Assembly (NCBI RefSeq): GCF_002006345.1
Contig: NZ_LZZM01000190.1
Coordinates: 62,001-126,000 of the forward strand
Reading direction: 5' to 3'
From: Clostridium puniceum
Lineage (GTDB): Bacteria > Bacillota > Clostridia > Clostridiales > Clostridiaceae
DNA length: 64,000 nucleotides
Of this stretch, positions 27,539-36,521 are shown piece by piece. The stretch's first letter is position 1; each line of letters starts with the position of its first letter. The translations under genes and the position numbers were made by a program. Below the pieces are notes generated by a model that was given only the letters and a program-made list of their open reading frames with translations, did not search any database and was not told where the DNA came from.

Positions 27539-28279
27539 CTGTCAATTTTAGAAACTAAAGCTGTTATTATAAAAACACAAGATTTTAAAGAAAATGACAA
27601 ATTAGTTTGGTTTTATACTGAAAAACTTGGTAAAATTACAGCTATAGTTAGAGGTGCAAAAAAAAGCAAGAGTAAGTTTTTAGCATTGACACTCCCATTA
27701 TGTTATGGAGAATATATGGTGTATAAAGGCAAAAATCTATATACTCTTCAAGAAGGAAAGATAATTAATTCGTTTCAAGGGCTCTTAGATAATCTTCATA
27801 AACTTACATTTTCATCATATTTATGTGAACTCATAGATATTGCTTGTTCTGATAATGAAATTAATGTTGAACTTTTCAGAAATTTAGTAACAACATTATA
27901 CTTATTAAATACAGATGCATTAGATTATGAATTATTAATAAGAGCTTTTGAGCTGAAATTATTAAAATCTACAGGATATAATTTGACGTTAGATAGGTGC
28001 AGTATTTGTAGAAAAAAAATATCTTCATCAAATTATATAAGCTTATCTTACTATGGAGGCGTATGTGACCAGTGCCCTAGAGAACATGGGTTATTTATAT
28101 CGAAAGGTACATATAATGCGTTGAGATTCTTGATGAACATGAATGTAGATAAATTATATAGGTTAAATTTAAATAATGATATAAAGGCAGAAATAGAAAA
28201 GGTAACTACATTTTTAATCTGCAATAATTATGCAAGAAAACCAAAAAGTTTAGATATGTTAAATTTTATTAAGGAGTGA
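27539..28279 (+). CDS. recO: DNA repair protein RecO
   Basis: A 246-residue recombination mediator that loads RecA with RecF/RecR. It has an N-terminal OB fold (SILETKAVIIKTQDFKENDK, then VRGAKKSKSKF) and a C-terminal domain with a four-Cys zinc motif (CSICRKK and CDQCPREHG). The most plausible start is CTG at 27539, 8 bases after AGGAGA, giving the standard MSILE start. The ATG at 27530 overlaps that binding site and would be poorly placed. Confidence 0.93.
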   Translation: MSILETKAVIIKTQDFKENDKLVWFYTEKLGKITAIVRGAKKSKSKFLALTLPLCYGEYMVYKGKNLYTLQEGKIINSFQGLLDNLHKLTFSSYLCELIDIACSDNEINVELFRNLVTTLYLLNTDALDYELLIRAFELKLLKSTGYNLTLDRCSICRKKISSSNYISLSYYGGVCDQCPREHGLFISKGTYNALRFLMNMNVDKLYRLNLNNDIKAEIEKVTTFLICNNYARKPKSLDMLNFIKE

Positions 28280-28285
28280 TTATTT

Positions 28286-28945
28286 ATGGAAAAAATAACA
28301 TTAGAAAAAGTTGATATGGTCCGTGAAAGAACAGGTGTAAGTTATGAAAAAGCAAAACAAGCTTTAGAAGCAAGCGAAGGAGATGTATTAGAGGCTTTAA
28401 TATATATTGAAAAGACGCAAGATATATCAAATAACAACGATGCTTTTGAAACTGAGGCTGAAAGTAAAACTGCAATTTCTATCGAAGAACTAAAGGAGTG
28501 CATTAAGCAAATAATAGAAAAAGGAAACGTTACAAGAATAAAAATTAAAAGAGATGATGCTGAATTAATTGATATTCCTGTTAATGCAGGGATTGCAGCA
28601 GGTGTTATCGCAATTGTAATTCCACCGATACTTGCAGCAGGTATTATTGCAGCAATAGCAACTAAAATCACAATAGAAGTTACAAAGGAAGATGGATCTG
28701 TAGAAGTTATAAATACACAAGTATCTAAAGTTGCAAATGATGTTAAAAATAAGGCCAATGACTTTGCGGATATTGTTAAATCTAAAGTTAATGAAATGAA
28801 AAATGATATTAAAGATAATAAAAATGATTCAAGGCAAAAAGAATATACAGGTTCTGATACAGTATATACTTATACTGTGAACTTTGAAGAGGATAAAGGA
28901 AAAGTTGAAGAGAAGGTTGAAGAAAAGGAAGAACCAAAGAATTAA
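28286..28945 (+). CDS. DUF4342 protein with N-terminal UBA/EF-Ts-like domain
   Basis: 219 residues. Residues 1-45 form a UBA/TS-N-like three-helix domain (VDMVRERTGVSYEKAKQALE). Residues ~75-130 match DUF4342, with a glycine/alanine-rich hydrophobic stretch (AGIAAGVIAIVIPPILAAGI) that could insert in the membrane. The tail is charged. Function is unknown. It starts six bases after recO with AAGGAGTG, so it is likely co-transcribed with era-recO. Confidence 0.85.
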   Translation: MEKITLEKVDMVRERTGVSYEKAKQALEASEGDVLEALIYIEKTQDISNNNDAFETEAESKTAISIEELKECIKQIIEKGNVTRIKIKRDDAELIDIPVNAGIAAGVIAIVIPPILAAGIIAAIATKITIEVTKEDGSVEVINTQVSKVANDVKNKANDFADIVKSKVNEMKNDIKDNKNDSRQKEYTGSDTVYTYTVNFEEDKGKVEEKVEEKEEPKN

Positions 28946-29002
28946 AAGATATGTAGAGAAATATAGAGTAAAATAGACATAAAACAGATATAAAATTATT
29001 AT

Positions 29003-29109
29003 ACAAGAAATATTTAGAAAATTTGTTTGATTTTTCTGAAAATTAAGTCTAGTCAAACAATAATTACATGATATAATAAAAGAGTAGTAACAAACTAAAT
29101 ATTTCTTGT
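29003..29109. promoter_or_regulatory. Nested inverted repeats and extended -10 promoter before ccpN
   Basis: The outer 13-bp perfect inverted repeat is ACAAGAAATATTT (29003-29015) and AAATATTTCTTGT (29097-29109). The inner 8-bp repeat is TTGTTTGA (29023-29030) and TCAAACAA (29053-29060). Between the inner and outer right arms lies TGATATAAT (TG 29069-29070, TATAAT 29072-29077), an extended -10 element. The outer right arm would be in the transcript leader of the following gene. Confidence 0.6.
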
Positions 29110-29130
29110 TTTGTAGAAAGAGGGATAAGA

Positions 29131-29769
29131 TTGAAATTATCACCTAGGCAAGAAGGAATAATATGTTTAGTAAAAGAAAATCAACCAATAACAAGTGAAG
29201 CAATTGCAGAAAAACTAGGAGTAACTAGAGCTGCTCTTAGAGCAGATTTGGCGGTACTTACAATGATTGGCAGCTTAGATGCTAGGCCTAAGGTTGGATA
29301 TGTATATAATGGTAAATCATCTAATGGATTGGTTTATCAAAATATAAGTAAAATTAAAGTTGCTGAAATAATGTCTAAACCTGTGACAGTAAGTGAAGAT
29401 ACAATGGTATATGATGCAATCGTATACTTGTTTTTAAACGATGTAGGGACATTATTTATAGAAAACAATGGAGTAATTACAGGAGCAGTTTCTAGAAAAG
29501 ATTTTCTTAAAATATCAATAGGGGGAACAGATATACATAAGGTTCCAGTTGGCGTAATCATGACTAGAATGCCAAATATAATTTGTGCAAATAAAGATGA
29601 TAATGCATATGATTTAGCTAAGAAAATAATAGAACATGAAATTGATAGTATTCCAGTTGTTGAAACAGTAAAAAGGACCGATGGAAGAGATCAAATGAAA
29701 ATAATAGGTAAGGTTTCTAAAACCAATATAACTAAATTATTTGTTAAACTTGGAGAAATTGAAAATTAA
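29131..29769 (+). CDS. ccpN: CcpN-type HTH-CBS transcription regulator
   Basis: 212 residues with a TTG start and AGAGGGAT upstream. The N-terminal winged HTH (~1-62) contains EAIAEKLGVTRAALRADLAV. Two CBS domains follow (~75-130, ~140-205), beginning with VAEIMSKPVTVSEDTMVYDA and VIMTRMPNIICANKDDNAYD. CcpN in Bacillus represses gluconeogenic genes and senses ATP/ADP through the CBS pair. Here it directly precedes pyruvate phosphate dikinase, an enzyme at the same metabolic node, which makes ppdK a likely target (inference). Confidence 0.88.
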   Translation: MKLSPRQEGIICLVKENQPITSEAIAEKLGVTRAALRADLAVLTMIGSLDARPKVGYVYNGKSSNGLVYQNISKIKVAEIMSKPVTVSEDTMVYDAIVYLFLNDVGTLFIENNGVITGAVSRKDFLKISIGGTDIHKVPVGVIMTRMPNIICANKDDNAYDLAKKIIEHEIDSIPVVETVKRTDGRDQMKIIGKVSKTNITKLFVKLGEIEN

Positions 29770-29850
29770 TTATTAGGGTAACTACGATACCTTAGGAGGG
29801 AATCGATAGTAATATATTGAGAAAATTATAAGAAAAGAGGGAGTATTGAG

Positions 29851-32484
29851 ATGACAAATAAGTATGTATATCTTTTTAGTGAAGGAAATGCTTCAATGAA
29901 AAATTTACTTGGGGGGAAAGGTGCTAATTTAGCTGAAATGACTAATATAGGAATTCCAGTACCAGATGGTTTTATTGTTACAACCGAATCTTGTAACAAA
30001 TATTATGAAGATGGTAGAAAGATTTCTGATGAAATAATAGGTCAAATTTATGAGTGTTTAGCAAAACTTGAACAATCTACAGGTAAAAAATTTGGAGACA
30101 ATTCAAACCCTTTATTAGTTTCAGTAAGATCTGGTGCTAGAGTTTCAATGCCAGGTATGATGGATACTATTTTAAATTTAGGATTAAATGATGTAGCTGT
30201 AGAAGCTATGGCAGAGTTAACTAAAAATCCTAGATTTGCATATGATTCGTATAGAAGATTTATTCAAATGTTTTCTGATGTTGTTATGAATATAGAAAAG
30301 AGATTATTTGAAAATAAAATCGATGAACTTAAGGAAAAGAAAGGTGTTGAATTTGATACAGATTTAACTGCTGAAGATTTAAAAGAATTAGTTGGTGAAT
30401 TTAAAGAATTATATAAAAAAGAAAAAGGTGAAGAGTTTCCAAGCGATCCAAAAGTGCAATTGATTGAATCTATAACAGCTGTATTTAGATCATGGGATAA
30501 TCCTAGAGCAATAGTTTATAGAAGATTAAATGATATTCCAGGAGAATGGGGTACAGCAGTAAATATACAAGAAATGGTATTTGGTAATAAAGGAGAAACT
30601 TCTGGAACAGGAGTTGTATTCTCTAGAAATCCAGCAAACGGAGAAAAAGAAATCTATGGGGAATACTTAATGAATGCACAAGGTGAAGATGTTGTTGCAG
30701 GTATTAGAACACCACTTCCAATATTAAAGTTAAAAGAACAAGATCCTAAGATTTATAAAGAATTTGAAGATATAGTTGAAAAACTAGAATCTCATTATAA
30801 AGATATGCAAGATATGGAAATAACAATAGAAGAAGGAAAGTTATACTTCTTACAAACTAGAAATGGTAAGAGAACAGCTCAAGCTGCTTTAAAAATTGCT
30901 GTTGATTTAGTTGAAGAAGGAATGCTTACTAAGGAGCAAGCTATTTTGAAGGTTGAACCTAAGCAATTAGATACATTATTACATCCAGCATTTTATACTG
31001 AGGATTTGAAAAAAGCTGAACCAATTGGTAAAGGATTGCCAGCATCTCCAGGAGCTGCTTGCGGTAAAATTGCATTTACGGCAGATGAAGCTAAAGATAG
31101 AGCAGCACTTGGTGAAGATGTAGTTCTTGTAAGACTTGAAACTTCTCCAGAAGATATAGAAGGTATGATAGCTGCAAGAGGAATTCTTACAGTAAGAGGA
31201 GGAATGACTTCTCATGCTGCAGTTGTTGCAAGAGGAATGGGAACTTGCTGTGTAGCAGGATGCGGAACTATTAAAGTTGATGAAAAAAAGAGAACTGTAG
31301 AAGTTAATGGAAAAGTATATACAGATGAAGATTATATTTCAATTGACGGTACTTCAGGTAATGTATATGGAGAAAAAATAAAGACTGTTGCTCCAGAAAT
31401 TTCAGGACATTTTGCAACATTTATGAGTTGGGCAGATGAAATAAGACAATTAAAAGTTAGAGCAAATGCGGATAGTCCAAAAGATGCAAAGCAAGCAGTT
31501 GAATTTGGAGCTCAAGGTGTAGGTCTTTGTAGAACAGAGCATATGTTCTTTGCTGAAGATAGAATTATGGCTGTAAGACAAATGATTACTTCTAAAGATT
31601 TAGAACAAAGAAAAGTTGCATTAGATAAAATATTGCCAATGCAAAAATCGGACTTTATAGGTATTTATGAAGCATTAGAAGGAAAGCCAGTTACTATAAG
31701 ATTATTGGATCCACCTTTACATGAATTCTTACCATCAGCAGATGAAGATATTAGAGAATTAGCAAAGGAAATGGGAATAACTTTTGATGAATTAAAAGCT
31801 ACAGTTCAAGAGCTGCATGAATTTAATCCAATGATGGGTCATAGAGGATGTCGTCTTGCAGTATCTTATCCAGAAATTGCTGAAATGCAAGCGAGGGCAA
31901 TTATAGAAGCCGCTATAGAAGTTAAAAAGAATAATAACTATGATGTTATTCCAGAAATAATGATTCCACTAGTTGGAGAAATTAAGGAATTAAAATATGT
32001 AAAAGAAGTTATTGTGAACACAGTAAAAGAAGTTATGGATGAAAAAGGTGTAACTTTAAATTATAAAGTTGGTACTATGATAGAAATTCCAAGAGCTGCT
32101 TTAACAGCTGATGACATAGCTAAAGAAGCAGAATTCTTCTCTTTTGGTACAAATGATTTAACTCAAATGACATTTGGATTCTCGAGAGATGATGCAGCTA
32201 AATTCTTATCTGCTTACTATGAAAAGAAGATTTATGAACAAGATCCATTTGGTAAATTAGATCAAACTGGAGTTGGTGCATTAATCAAAATAGCTGTAGA
32301 AAAAGGAAAAGCTACAAGACCAGATATCCATCTTGGAATTTGCGGAGAACATGGTGGTGATGCATCGTCAATTGAATTCTGCCATAATATAGGTCTTGAC
32401 TATGTATCGTGTTCACCATTTAGAGTGCCGCTTGCAAGACTTGCAGCAGCACAAGCACAAGTAAAGCAACCAAGGACTAATTAA
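29851..32484 (+). CDS. ppdK: Pyruvate, phosphate dikinase
   Basis: 877 residues, normal length. It interconverts pyruvate + ATP + Pi with PEP + AMP + PPi. The nucleotide-binding domain (1-~340) contains LGGKGANLAEM and SVRSGARVSMPGMMDT. The swivelling phosphohistidine domain has GGMTSHAAVVARGMG with the catalytic His (~res 454). The C-terminal TIM barrel has FGTNDLTQM and ends LGICGEHGGD with the catalytic Cys. GAGGGAG lies upstream. The gene starts 81 bases after ccpN. Confidence 0.98.
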   Translation: MTNKYVYLFSEGNASMKNLLGGKGANLAEMTNIGIPVPDGFIVTTESCNKYYEDGRKISDEIIGQIYECLAKLEQSTGKKFGDNSNPLLVSVRSGARVSMPGMMDTILNLGLNDVAVEAMAELTKNPRFAYDSYRRFIQMFSDVVMNIEKRLFENKIDELKEKKGVEFDTDLTAEDLKELVGEFKELYKKEKGEEFPSDPKVQLIESITAVFRSWDNPRAIVYRRLNDIPGEWGTAVNIQEMVFGNKGETSGTGVVFSRNPANGEKEIYGEYLMNAQGEDVVAGIRTPLPILKLKEQDPKIYKEFEDIVEKLESHYKDMQDMEITIEEGKLYFLQTRNGKRTAQAALKIAVDLVEEGMLTKEQAILKVEPKQLDTLLHPAFYTEDLKKAEPIGKGLPASPGAACGKIAFTADEAKDRAALGEDVVLVRLETSPEDIEGMIAARGILTVRGGMTSHAAVVARGMGTCCVAGCGTIKVDEKKRTVEVNGKVYTDEDYISIDGTSGNVYGEKIKTVAPEISGHFATFMSWADEIRQLKVRANADSPKDAKQAVEFGAQGVGLCRTEHMFFAEDRIMAVRQMITSKDLEQRKVALDKILPMQKSDFIGIYEALEGKPVTIRLLDPPLHEFLPSADEDIRELAKEMGITFDELKATVQELHEFNPMMGHRGCRLAVSYPEIAEMQARAIIEAAIEVKKNNNYDVIPEIMIPLVGEIKELKYVKEVIVNTVKEVMDEKGVTLNYKVGTMIEIPRAALTADDIAKEAEFFSFGTNDLTQMTFGFSRDDAAKFLSAYYEKKIYEQDPFGKLDQTGVGALIKIAVEKGKATRPDIHLGICGEHGGDASSIEFCHNIGLDYVSCSPFRVPLARLAAAQAQVKQPRTN

Positions 32485-32546
32485 ATAAATAAAATTGAGA
32501 GTATAATTTTAACCTAAAGGTTTAATAGGGAGTATGCTACAAAAAG

Positions 32547-32604
32547 AATAGGGTATTGTAACTTGATTTCATTGTTGAATTTAAGTACAATACCTTATTT
32601 TATT
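32547..32604 (+). terminator. Probable terminator after ppdK
   Basis: AATAGGGTATTGTAACTT and AAGTACAATACCTTATT pair over ~16 bp with one bulge and an ~18-base loop, followed by TTATT. It is 62 bases past the stop codon. Confidence 0.7.
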
Positions 32605-32719
32605 AGTAGAAGTACTGTTTTAAGATAAAAAGGAGGATTTTGATGGTATTGGTTCATCTAAGTAAATCAAGTAGACTAATTTAAAAGATGATTTCTGTAT
32701 TTAACAGGAGTAATCTTTT

Positions 32720-32985
32720 TTTATTCCATTGTCCTCTAAAGTTATTATAATAATCTATTTCTTTAACTAGATACTCAAATGTTTCGCTTCATCCTTTAAA
32801 TATCCAAACAATGATTCATTCGGGGCGTTGTCCTAACTTATTTTTTTCACTTTATTTTGAAAAATTGGACTAGTATAATGTACTACTTAATCTGAATGAA
32901 TAAATGAATCTTTTCTAAGAGTATTTTTGTTAGCTTGTATTAGTTTATCTATTGTATCAAGATTTTTTACATTTTCACCTGAGAT
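32720..32985 (-). pseudogene. IS3-family (IS150-like) transposase remnant
   Basis: On the minus strand, NLDTIDKLIQANKNTLRKDS and FIHSD-stop-VVHYTSP match the OrfB segment HSDQGVHYTS. Then comes IS-stop-DNAPNESLFGYLKDEAKH, the DDE region WDNAPxESFFGxLK with its catalytic Glu. The stretch normally between these two segments is shortened. Stops and frameshifts make it a dead fragment covering only the C-terminal third. Confidence 0.8.
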
Positions 32986-33201
32986 AAGAAAAATGATTTA
33001 TACAACTAATAATCTTGAAGGCTTTAATAAACGAATGCGAAAATACACCAAAGCAAGAACTGTATTTCGAATTGACGAATCTTTGAGTTAGTGCTTATAT
33101 TTAGCGACTATGGAAATTATAAAAAATGAACTCAATGGGGCAAGGCTTTAGCTGAATTATCAATAATATTTGAAAAACAATTAAATGATGAATTAGCTTA
33201 A
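32984..33201 (+). pseudogene. IS256-family transposase C-terminal remnant
   Basis: Plus-strand reading gives IRKMIYTTNNLEGFNKRMRK, TKARTVFRIDESLS-stop, CLYLATMEIIKN and, after a frameshift, GKALAELSIIFEKQLNDELA-stop. This is the conserved end of Mutator-type/IS256 transposases (YTTNxxEGFNxxxRK and LYLA). It abuts the IS3 relic. The ~175 bases after it, up to the diguanylate cyclase, show nothing. Confidence 0.82.
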
Positions 33202-33375
33202 TAGCTTGTACTTTATACTAAAAATTATGTATAATATTCGATTTTTTACTAATACTATAAGTGGATATACAAGATATTTTTAGAATTTTCTAAAAGTAAA
33301 AAGATATTAATGCAAAGTAGATTTGATTCATACAAGTCTAGCTAAATCCCATAGTTTTATAGTTTAAATTTTTAA

Positions 33376-34428
33376 TTAGCCTATTACAACACAGTTTCCA
33401 CCATTATTTTTAGCTTGATAAAGCGCCATATCTGCTCGTTTAAACCAAGATTTAAAAGATTCTGAATCTGATCTTTCAGCTATGCCTAAACTGAGAGTTA
33501 CTTGTCCTAAATCTTTATTTAAAGTTGTTTCAATTGAACAGCGTAGTTTTTCAGCCAATATACTTACTTTATCTAAATCTGTTTGTAATACTAATATAAC
33601 GAATTCATCGCCACCCCATCGAGTAAATATATCATATTTACTCATTAATTTAATGCATGTATTTGCTACTTTCTTAAGTATTCTATCTCCTTCATAATGT
33701 CCATAAATATCGTTAATATTTTTAAATCTATCTAAATCGAAAATAATTAAGGTAAGTGGAATATTGCTAAAATCGATTTTTTCTATCTTTTTTACCATAT
33801 TTTCCTCGAAAAAATATCGATTATATAAACCAGTTAACTTATCTTTAATGGCAATATTCCTTAGTTTATTGTTTTTTTTAATTAATTTTTGCATTAATAT
33901 AGAAAGTCTTTTTTCTGATTTTCTCATATTTTCAATTACTTCATTTTTTTCATTAATCTCATTTTTTAGATTTAATTCAATTTTTTTTCTTTCAGTTATA
34001 TCTCTTGATACTCCTAGAATATCGACATAATTTGTATTTTCATTTAATATAAATTTTGTAGATGTTTCTATTGTTTTTATTGTTCCATCCTTGCAGTATT
34101 GTTGAAGTTCATTGATATCCCATATTACTTTCTGACTTCTATCCCCATTTAAAAATCTAAATAACCTTTTTGGAATAGTTTTTGATATTTTTTCTAGTGA
34201 TTGTGGTGTTAATGAATTTTCAAGTTTTTCTTTCATTGTTTCTTCAACTGTTAATCCTGTTAAATTAATTATAGATGGGCTAATATATTTAAAGCACTTC
34301 TTTGCTAAATCGTATAGCCAAATACATTCAACTGCATTTTCTAGAAGTAATTTATGCATTTCAATATATTCTAAGTTATTTTCTTTAAAACTAGTTGTAT
34401 TTCTTATTTGTTTATTTGGAAATTTCAT
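33376..34428 (-). CDS. PAS-GGDEF diguanylate cyclase
   Basis: 350 residues. A PAS domain (~25-150, ending in DILGVSRDITERKK) is joined by a coiled coil (~155-190) to a GGDEF domain (~195-350) with DKLTGLYNRYFFEEN, FDLDRFKNINDIYGH and an intact RWGGDEF active site. It should make c-di-GMP. The RxxD inhibitory site is absent (SKYD at that place), so product feedback is unlikely. Start: codon 11 of the longest frame, with AGGTTA upstream. No membrane segment. It lies downstream of, and co-directional with, the REC-PAS-kinase gene. Confidence 0.9.
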   Translation of the reverse strand: MKFPNKQIRNTTSFKENNLEYIEMHKLLLENAVECIWLYDLAKKCFKYISPSIINLTGLTVEETMKEKLENSLTPQSLEKISKTIPKRLFRFLNGDRSQKVIWDINELQQYCKDGTIKTIETSTKFILNENTNYVDILGVSRDITERKKIELNLKNEINEKNEVIENMRKSEKRLSILMQKLIKKNNKLRNIAIKDKLTGLYNRYFFEENMVKKIEKIDFSNIPLTLIIFDLDRFKNINDIYGHYEGDRILKKVANTCIKLMSKYDIFTRWGGDEFVILVLQTDLDKVSILAEKLRCSIETTLNKDLGQVTLSLGIAERSDSESFKSWFKRADMALYQAKNNGGNCVVIG

Positions 34429-34527
34429 TTTTATAACCTGCCTTAACCTATAATACATTTATTTAGTTAAATAAAGTAATAACATATGCTTTACTTATTA
34501 ATATTATTGTTTTATATATAATAACAA

Positions 34528-36066
34528 CTAATTTGCTTTGTATGGCAACCCAAATGTAAACTTAGTTCCTTTATCTTTTTCAGAAATAAACCTAATGTAA
34601 CCTTTTAGGTAATCTTCGCCTATAAGCTTCATACTATATGTACCTAATCCTCGACCTTTTCCTTTTGTTGAAAATGAACGTTTAAATATTTGAAGTTGAA
34701 TTTCTCTCGGAATGTATTCCTTATTATTCACATATATCTCCACAAAATTTTCTTTTTTCTCTACTCCAATATTTATAGATTCATTTTCTGAAGCTTCTAA
34801 AGCATTTTTAATCATATTGTTTATTACTCTAAGTACTAGTATTTTATCACTTTTAATTATAAAGTCATTTGTGCATTCAAGTTTTATTTCATAATCTATA
34901 TGAGTATTGTTATATTTAATTAGCTTTAAAATTAGTTCTGTTAATGAAAATTTTGATAAATTTAATTTAAGTTCTCCCTTCTCAGCTTCTATTAGATCCA
35001 CTTGAGTTTTAATTTCATCAATCATTATATTAGTTGTTTCGCTGACACAGTTAATTAATTCACGTGTTTCTTCTATTTCTGATGATTCTTTCATACAATC
35101 AACTAATCCTCTTATAGAACCGGAAGTATTTAATATATCGTGAAAAAATATCTTTTCAATTGCTTCTCTTCTTTTTTCATTACTTATATCTTTTATAACT
35201 AAAATTGTATAATCTTTATTTATGATTTCTGCTGGTGCAGCATGAATTAAAAGTTCAACACTAATCACTCCATTTTTGCTTTCCATAGTCATTAAGCATT
35301 CTCTTCTTACAGCTGTTTTTTTTGTCTGTGATTCAAGTATTGCTTTAACAGCGCCACAAACACTACAACATTCTGTAGTTCCGCATCCACTAATTTTTTC
35401 GTTAGCATGAATACATTTTAGAATTTCACCTTGACGAAACCCAATTAATTCTTCATCAGATTTTATTCCCAATAAATGAATGAAATAATTATTTGAATAT
35501 ATAATCTGGCGTTCATAATTTAATATAAGTACACTGTATGGTATCATATCAAAAAGATTAGTAACCATATTATTTTTAATTATTTGCTCTGTTTGAATTA
35601 AAATAACATCATCAGCCATTCTTTCAGCAGATGCAAATTCTGTATCTGAATTAAATTCCGTTATGTTATCAGGTATTATTTCTCTAATATTGTTATTTTT
35701 AAGTTTTATTTTTTCTTCTATGTCTAAGATACATTTTTTAAATCTATTTATGGTAAATGGTTTTTGTATATATGCTATAACATCATTATTCATGCATTCA
35801 ATTGCATTTTTTACAGTTCCATATGCTGTAACAATAACTATTGGTATATTTATTGAATTCCACTTAATCCATTTTAGGGTTTCCATCCCACTCATTGTGG
35901 GCATTTTCATATCAAGGATTATAAAATCAAAAATCTTAGTTTTTAACAATTCTACTCCATTTTTTCCATTGTTAGCTGTTACAACGTCATATCCTTCACT
36001 TTCAAGACATTTAGCCATAAATACCCTGTTTGATTTGGTATCGTCAATAACTAAAACACTTTTCAT
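34528..36066 (-). CDS. REC-PAS-histidine kinase signalling protein
   Basis: 512 residues with GGGGGAT before ATG 36066. An N-terminal receiver domain (1-~120) has VIDD, the phospho-acceptor in ILDMKMP, VTAYGT and QKPF. A PAS domain (~170-290) carries a Cys cluster CGTTECCSVCG, which could bind metal or sense redox. The DHp motif FFHDILNTSG (~res 325) and an ATPase domain (NMIKNALEAS, KGKGRGLGTYSMKLI) complete it. A receiver in front of a kinase suggests it is itself controlled by another kinase. No membrane segment. Adjacent to the diguanylate cyclase. Confidence 0.9.
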   Translation of the reverse strand: MKSVLVIDDTKSNRVFMAKCLESEGYDVVTANNGKNGVELLKTKIFDFIILDMKMPTMSGMETLKWIKWNSINIPIVIVTAYGTVKNAIECMNNDVIAYIQKPFTINRFKKCILDIEEKIKLKNNNIREIIPDNITEFNSDTEFASAERMADDVILIQTEQIIKNNMVTNLFDMIPYSVLILNYERQIIYSNNYFIHLLGIKSDEELIGFRQGEILKCIHANEKISGCGTTECCSVCGAVKAILESQTKKTAVRRECLMTMESKNGVISVELLIHAAPAEIINKDYTILVIKDISNEKRREAIEKIFFHDILNTSGSIRGLVDCMKESSEIEETRELINCVSETTNIMIDEIKTQVDLIEAEKGELKLNLSKFSLTELILKLIKYNNTHIDYEIKLECTNDFIIKSDKILVLRVINNMIKNALEASENESINIGVEKKENFVEIYVNNKEYIPREIQLQIFKRSFSTKGKGRGLGTYSMKLIGEDYLKGYIRFISEKDKGTKFTFGLPYKAN

Positions 36067-36461
36067 TTCAAAATCCCCCCATCTGCCTCTGAACATTAAA
36101 TTACTAAAGTCTTTAAAAAATATCTATTTTCATAGATATTTTTTAGTATTAAAGATATTTAAGCATAAGTGTTTATCTATATCATTATAAACTATACTAA
36201 TTATATAATTTATCTGAAATATTTATAAATACTATATAACAAATTATCTTATGCTTTAGAAGCATTTAATTTTGGTTTATATTTGATTTTCTCATTAATA
36301 CTTAATATTACTCTGTATATATCATGTTTTACATTATTATACTATACGTTGGTGATATTTAGTAAAAAATAATGTTGTATATATTAATTTTTAATGCTAT
36401 TATTATTTTCATGAAAAATAACAAAATTATAAATTGATATTTTCGCTGAAAGGAGATGATT

Positions 36462-36521
36462 ATGTATAATTATATAAATAACAAAATATATTATTTTTTA
36501 ATTTTTATGGGGGGAAAATAA
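36462..36521 (+). CDS. 19-residue leader ORF directly upstream of the adhesin
   Basis: MYNYINNKIYYFLIFMGGK, with an excellent ribosome binding site (AAAGGAGATGATT). Its TAA is immediately followed by the TTG start of the 1846-codon adhesin, and its last codons contain the adhesin's own GGGGGG site. That arrangement suggests translational coupling or control by ribosome occupancy. The rest of the divergent region (36067-36461) is AT-rich, with no riboswitch motif seen. Confidence 0.5.
   Translation: MYNYINNKIYYFLIFMGGK

Noticed and set aside
28342-28758. 138-codon minus-strand frame opposite the DUF4342 gene
   Set aside because: Antisense of a confident gene, no ribosome binding site, composition typical of a shadow frame.
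35663-36190. 175-codon plus-strand frame opposite the REC-PAS-kinase gene
   Set aside because: It mirrors the receiver domain codons of the kinase; hydrophobic look is an artefact.
36067-36461. c-di-GMP riboswitch upstream of the adhesin
   Set aside because: The region is very AT-rich, and the conserved GC-containing cores of class I or II c-di-GMP riboswitches were not found by eye.
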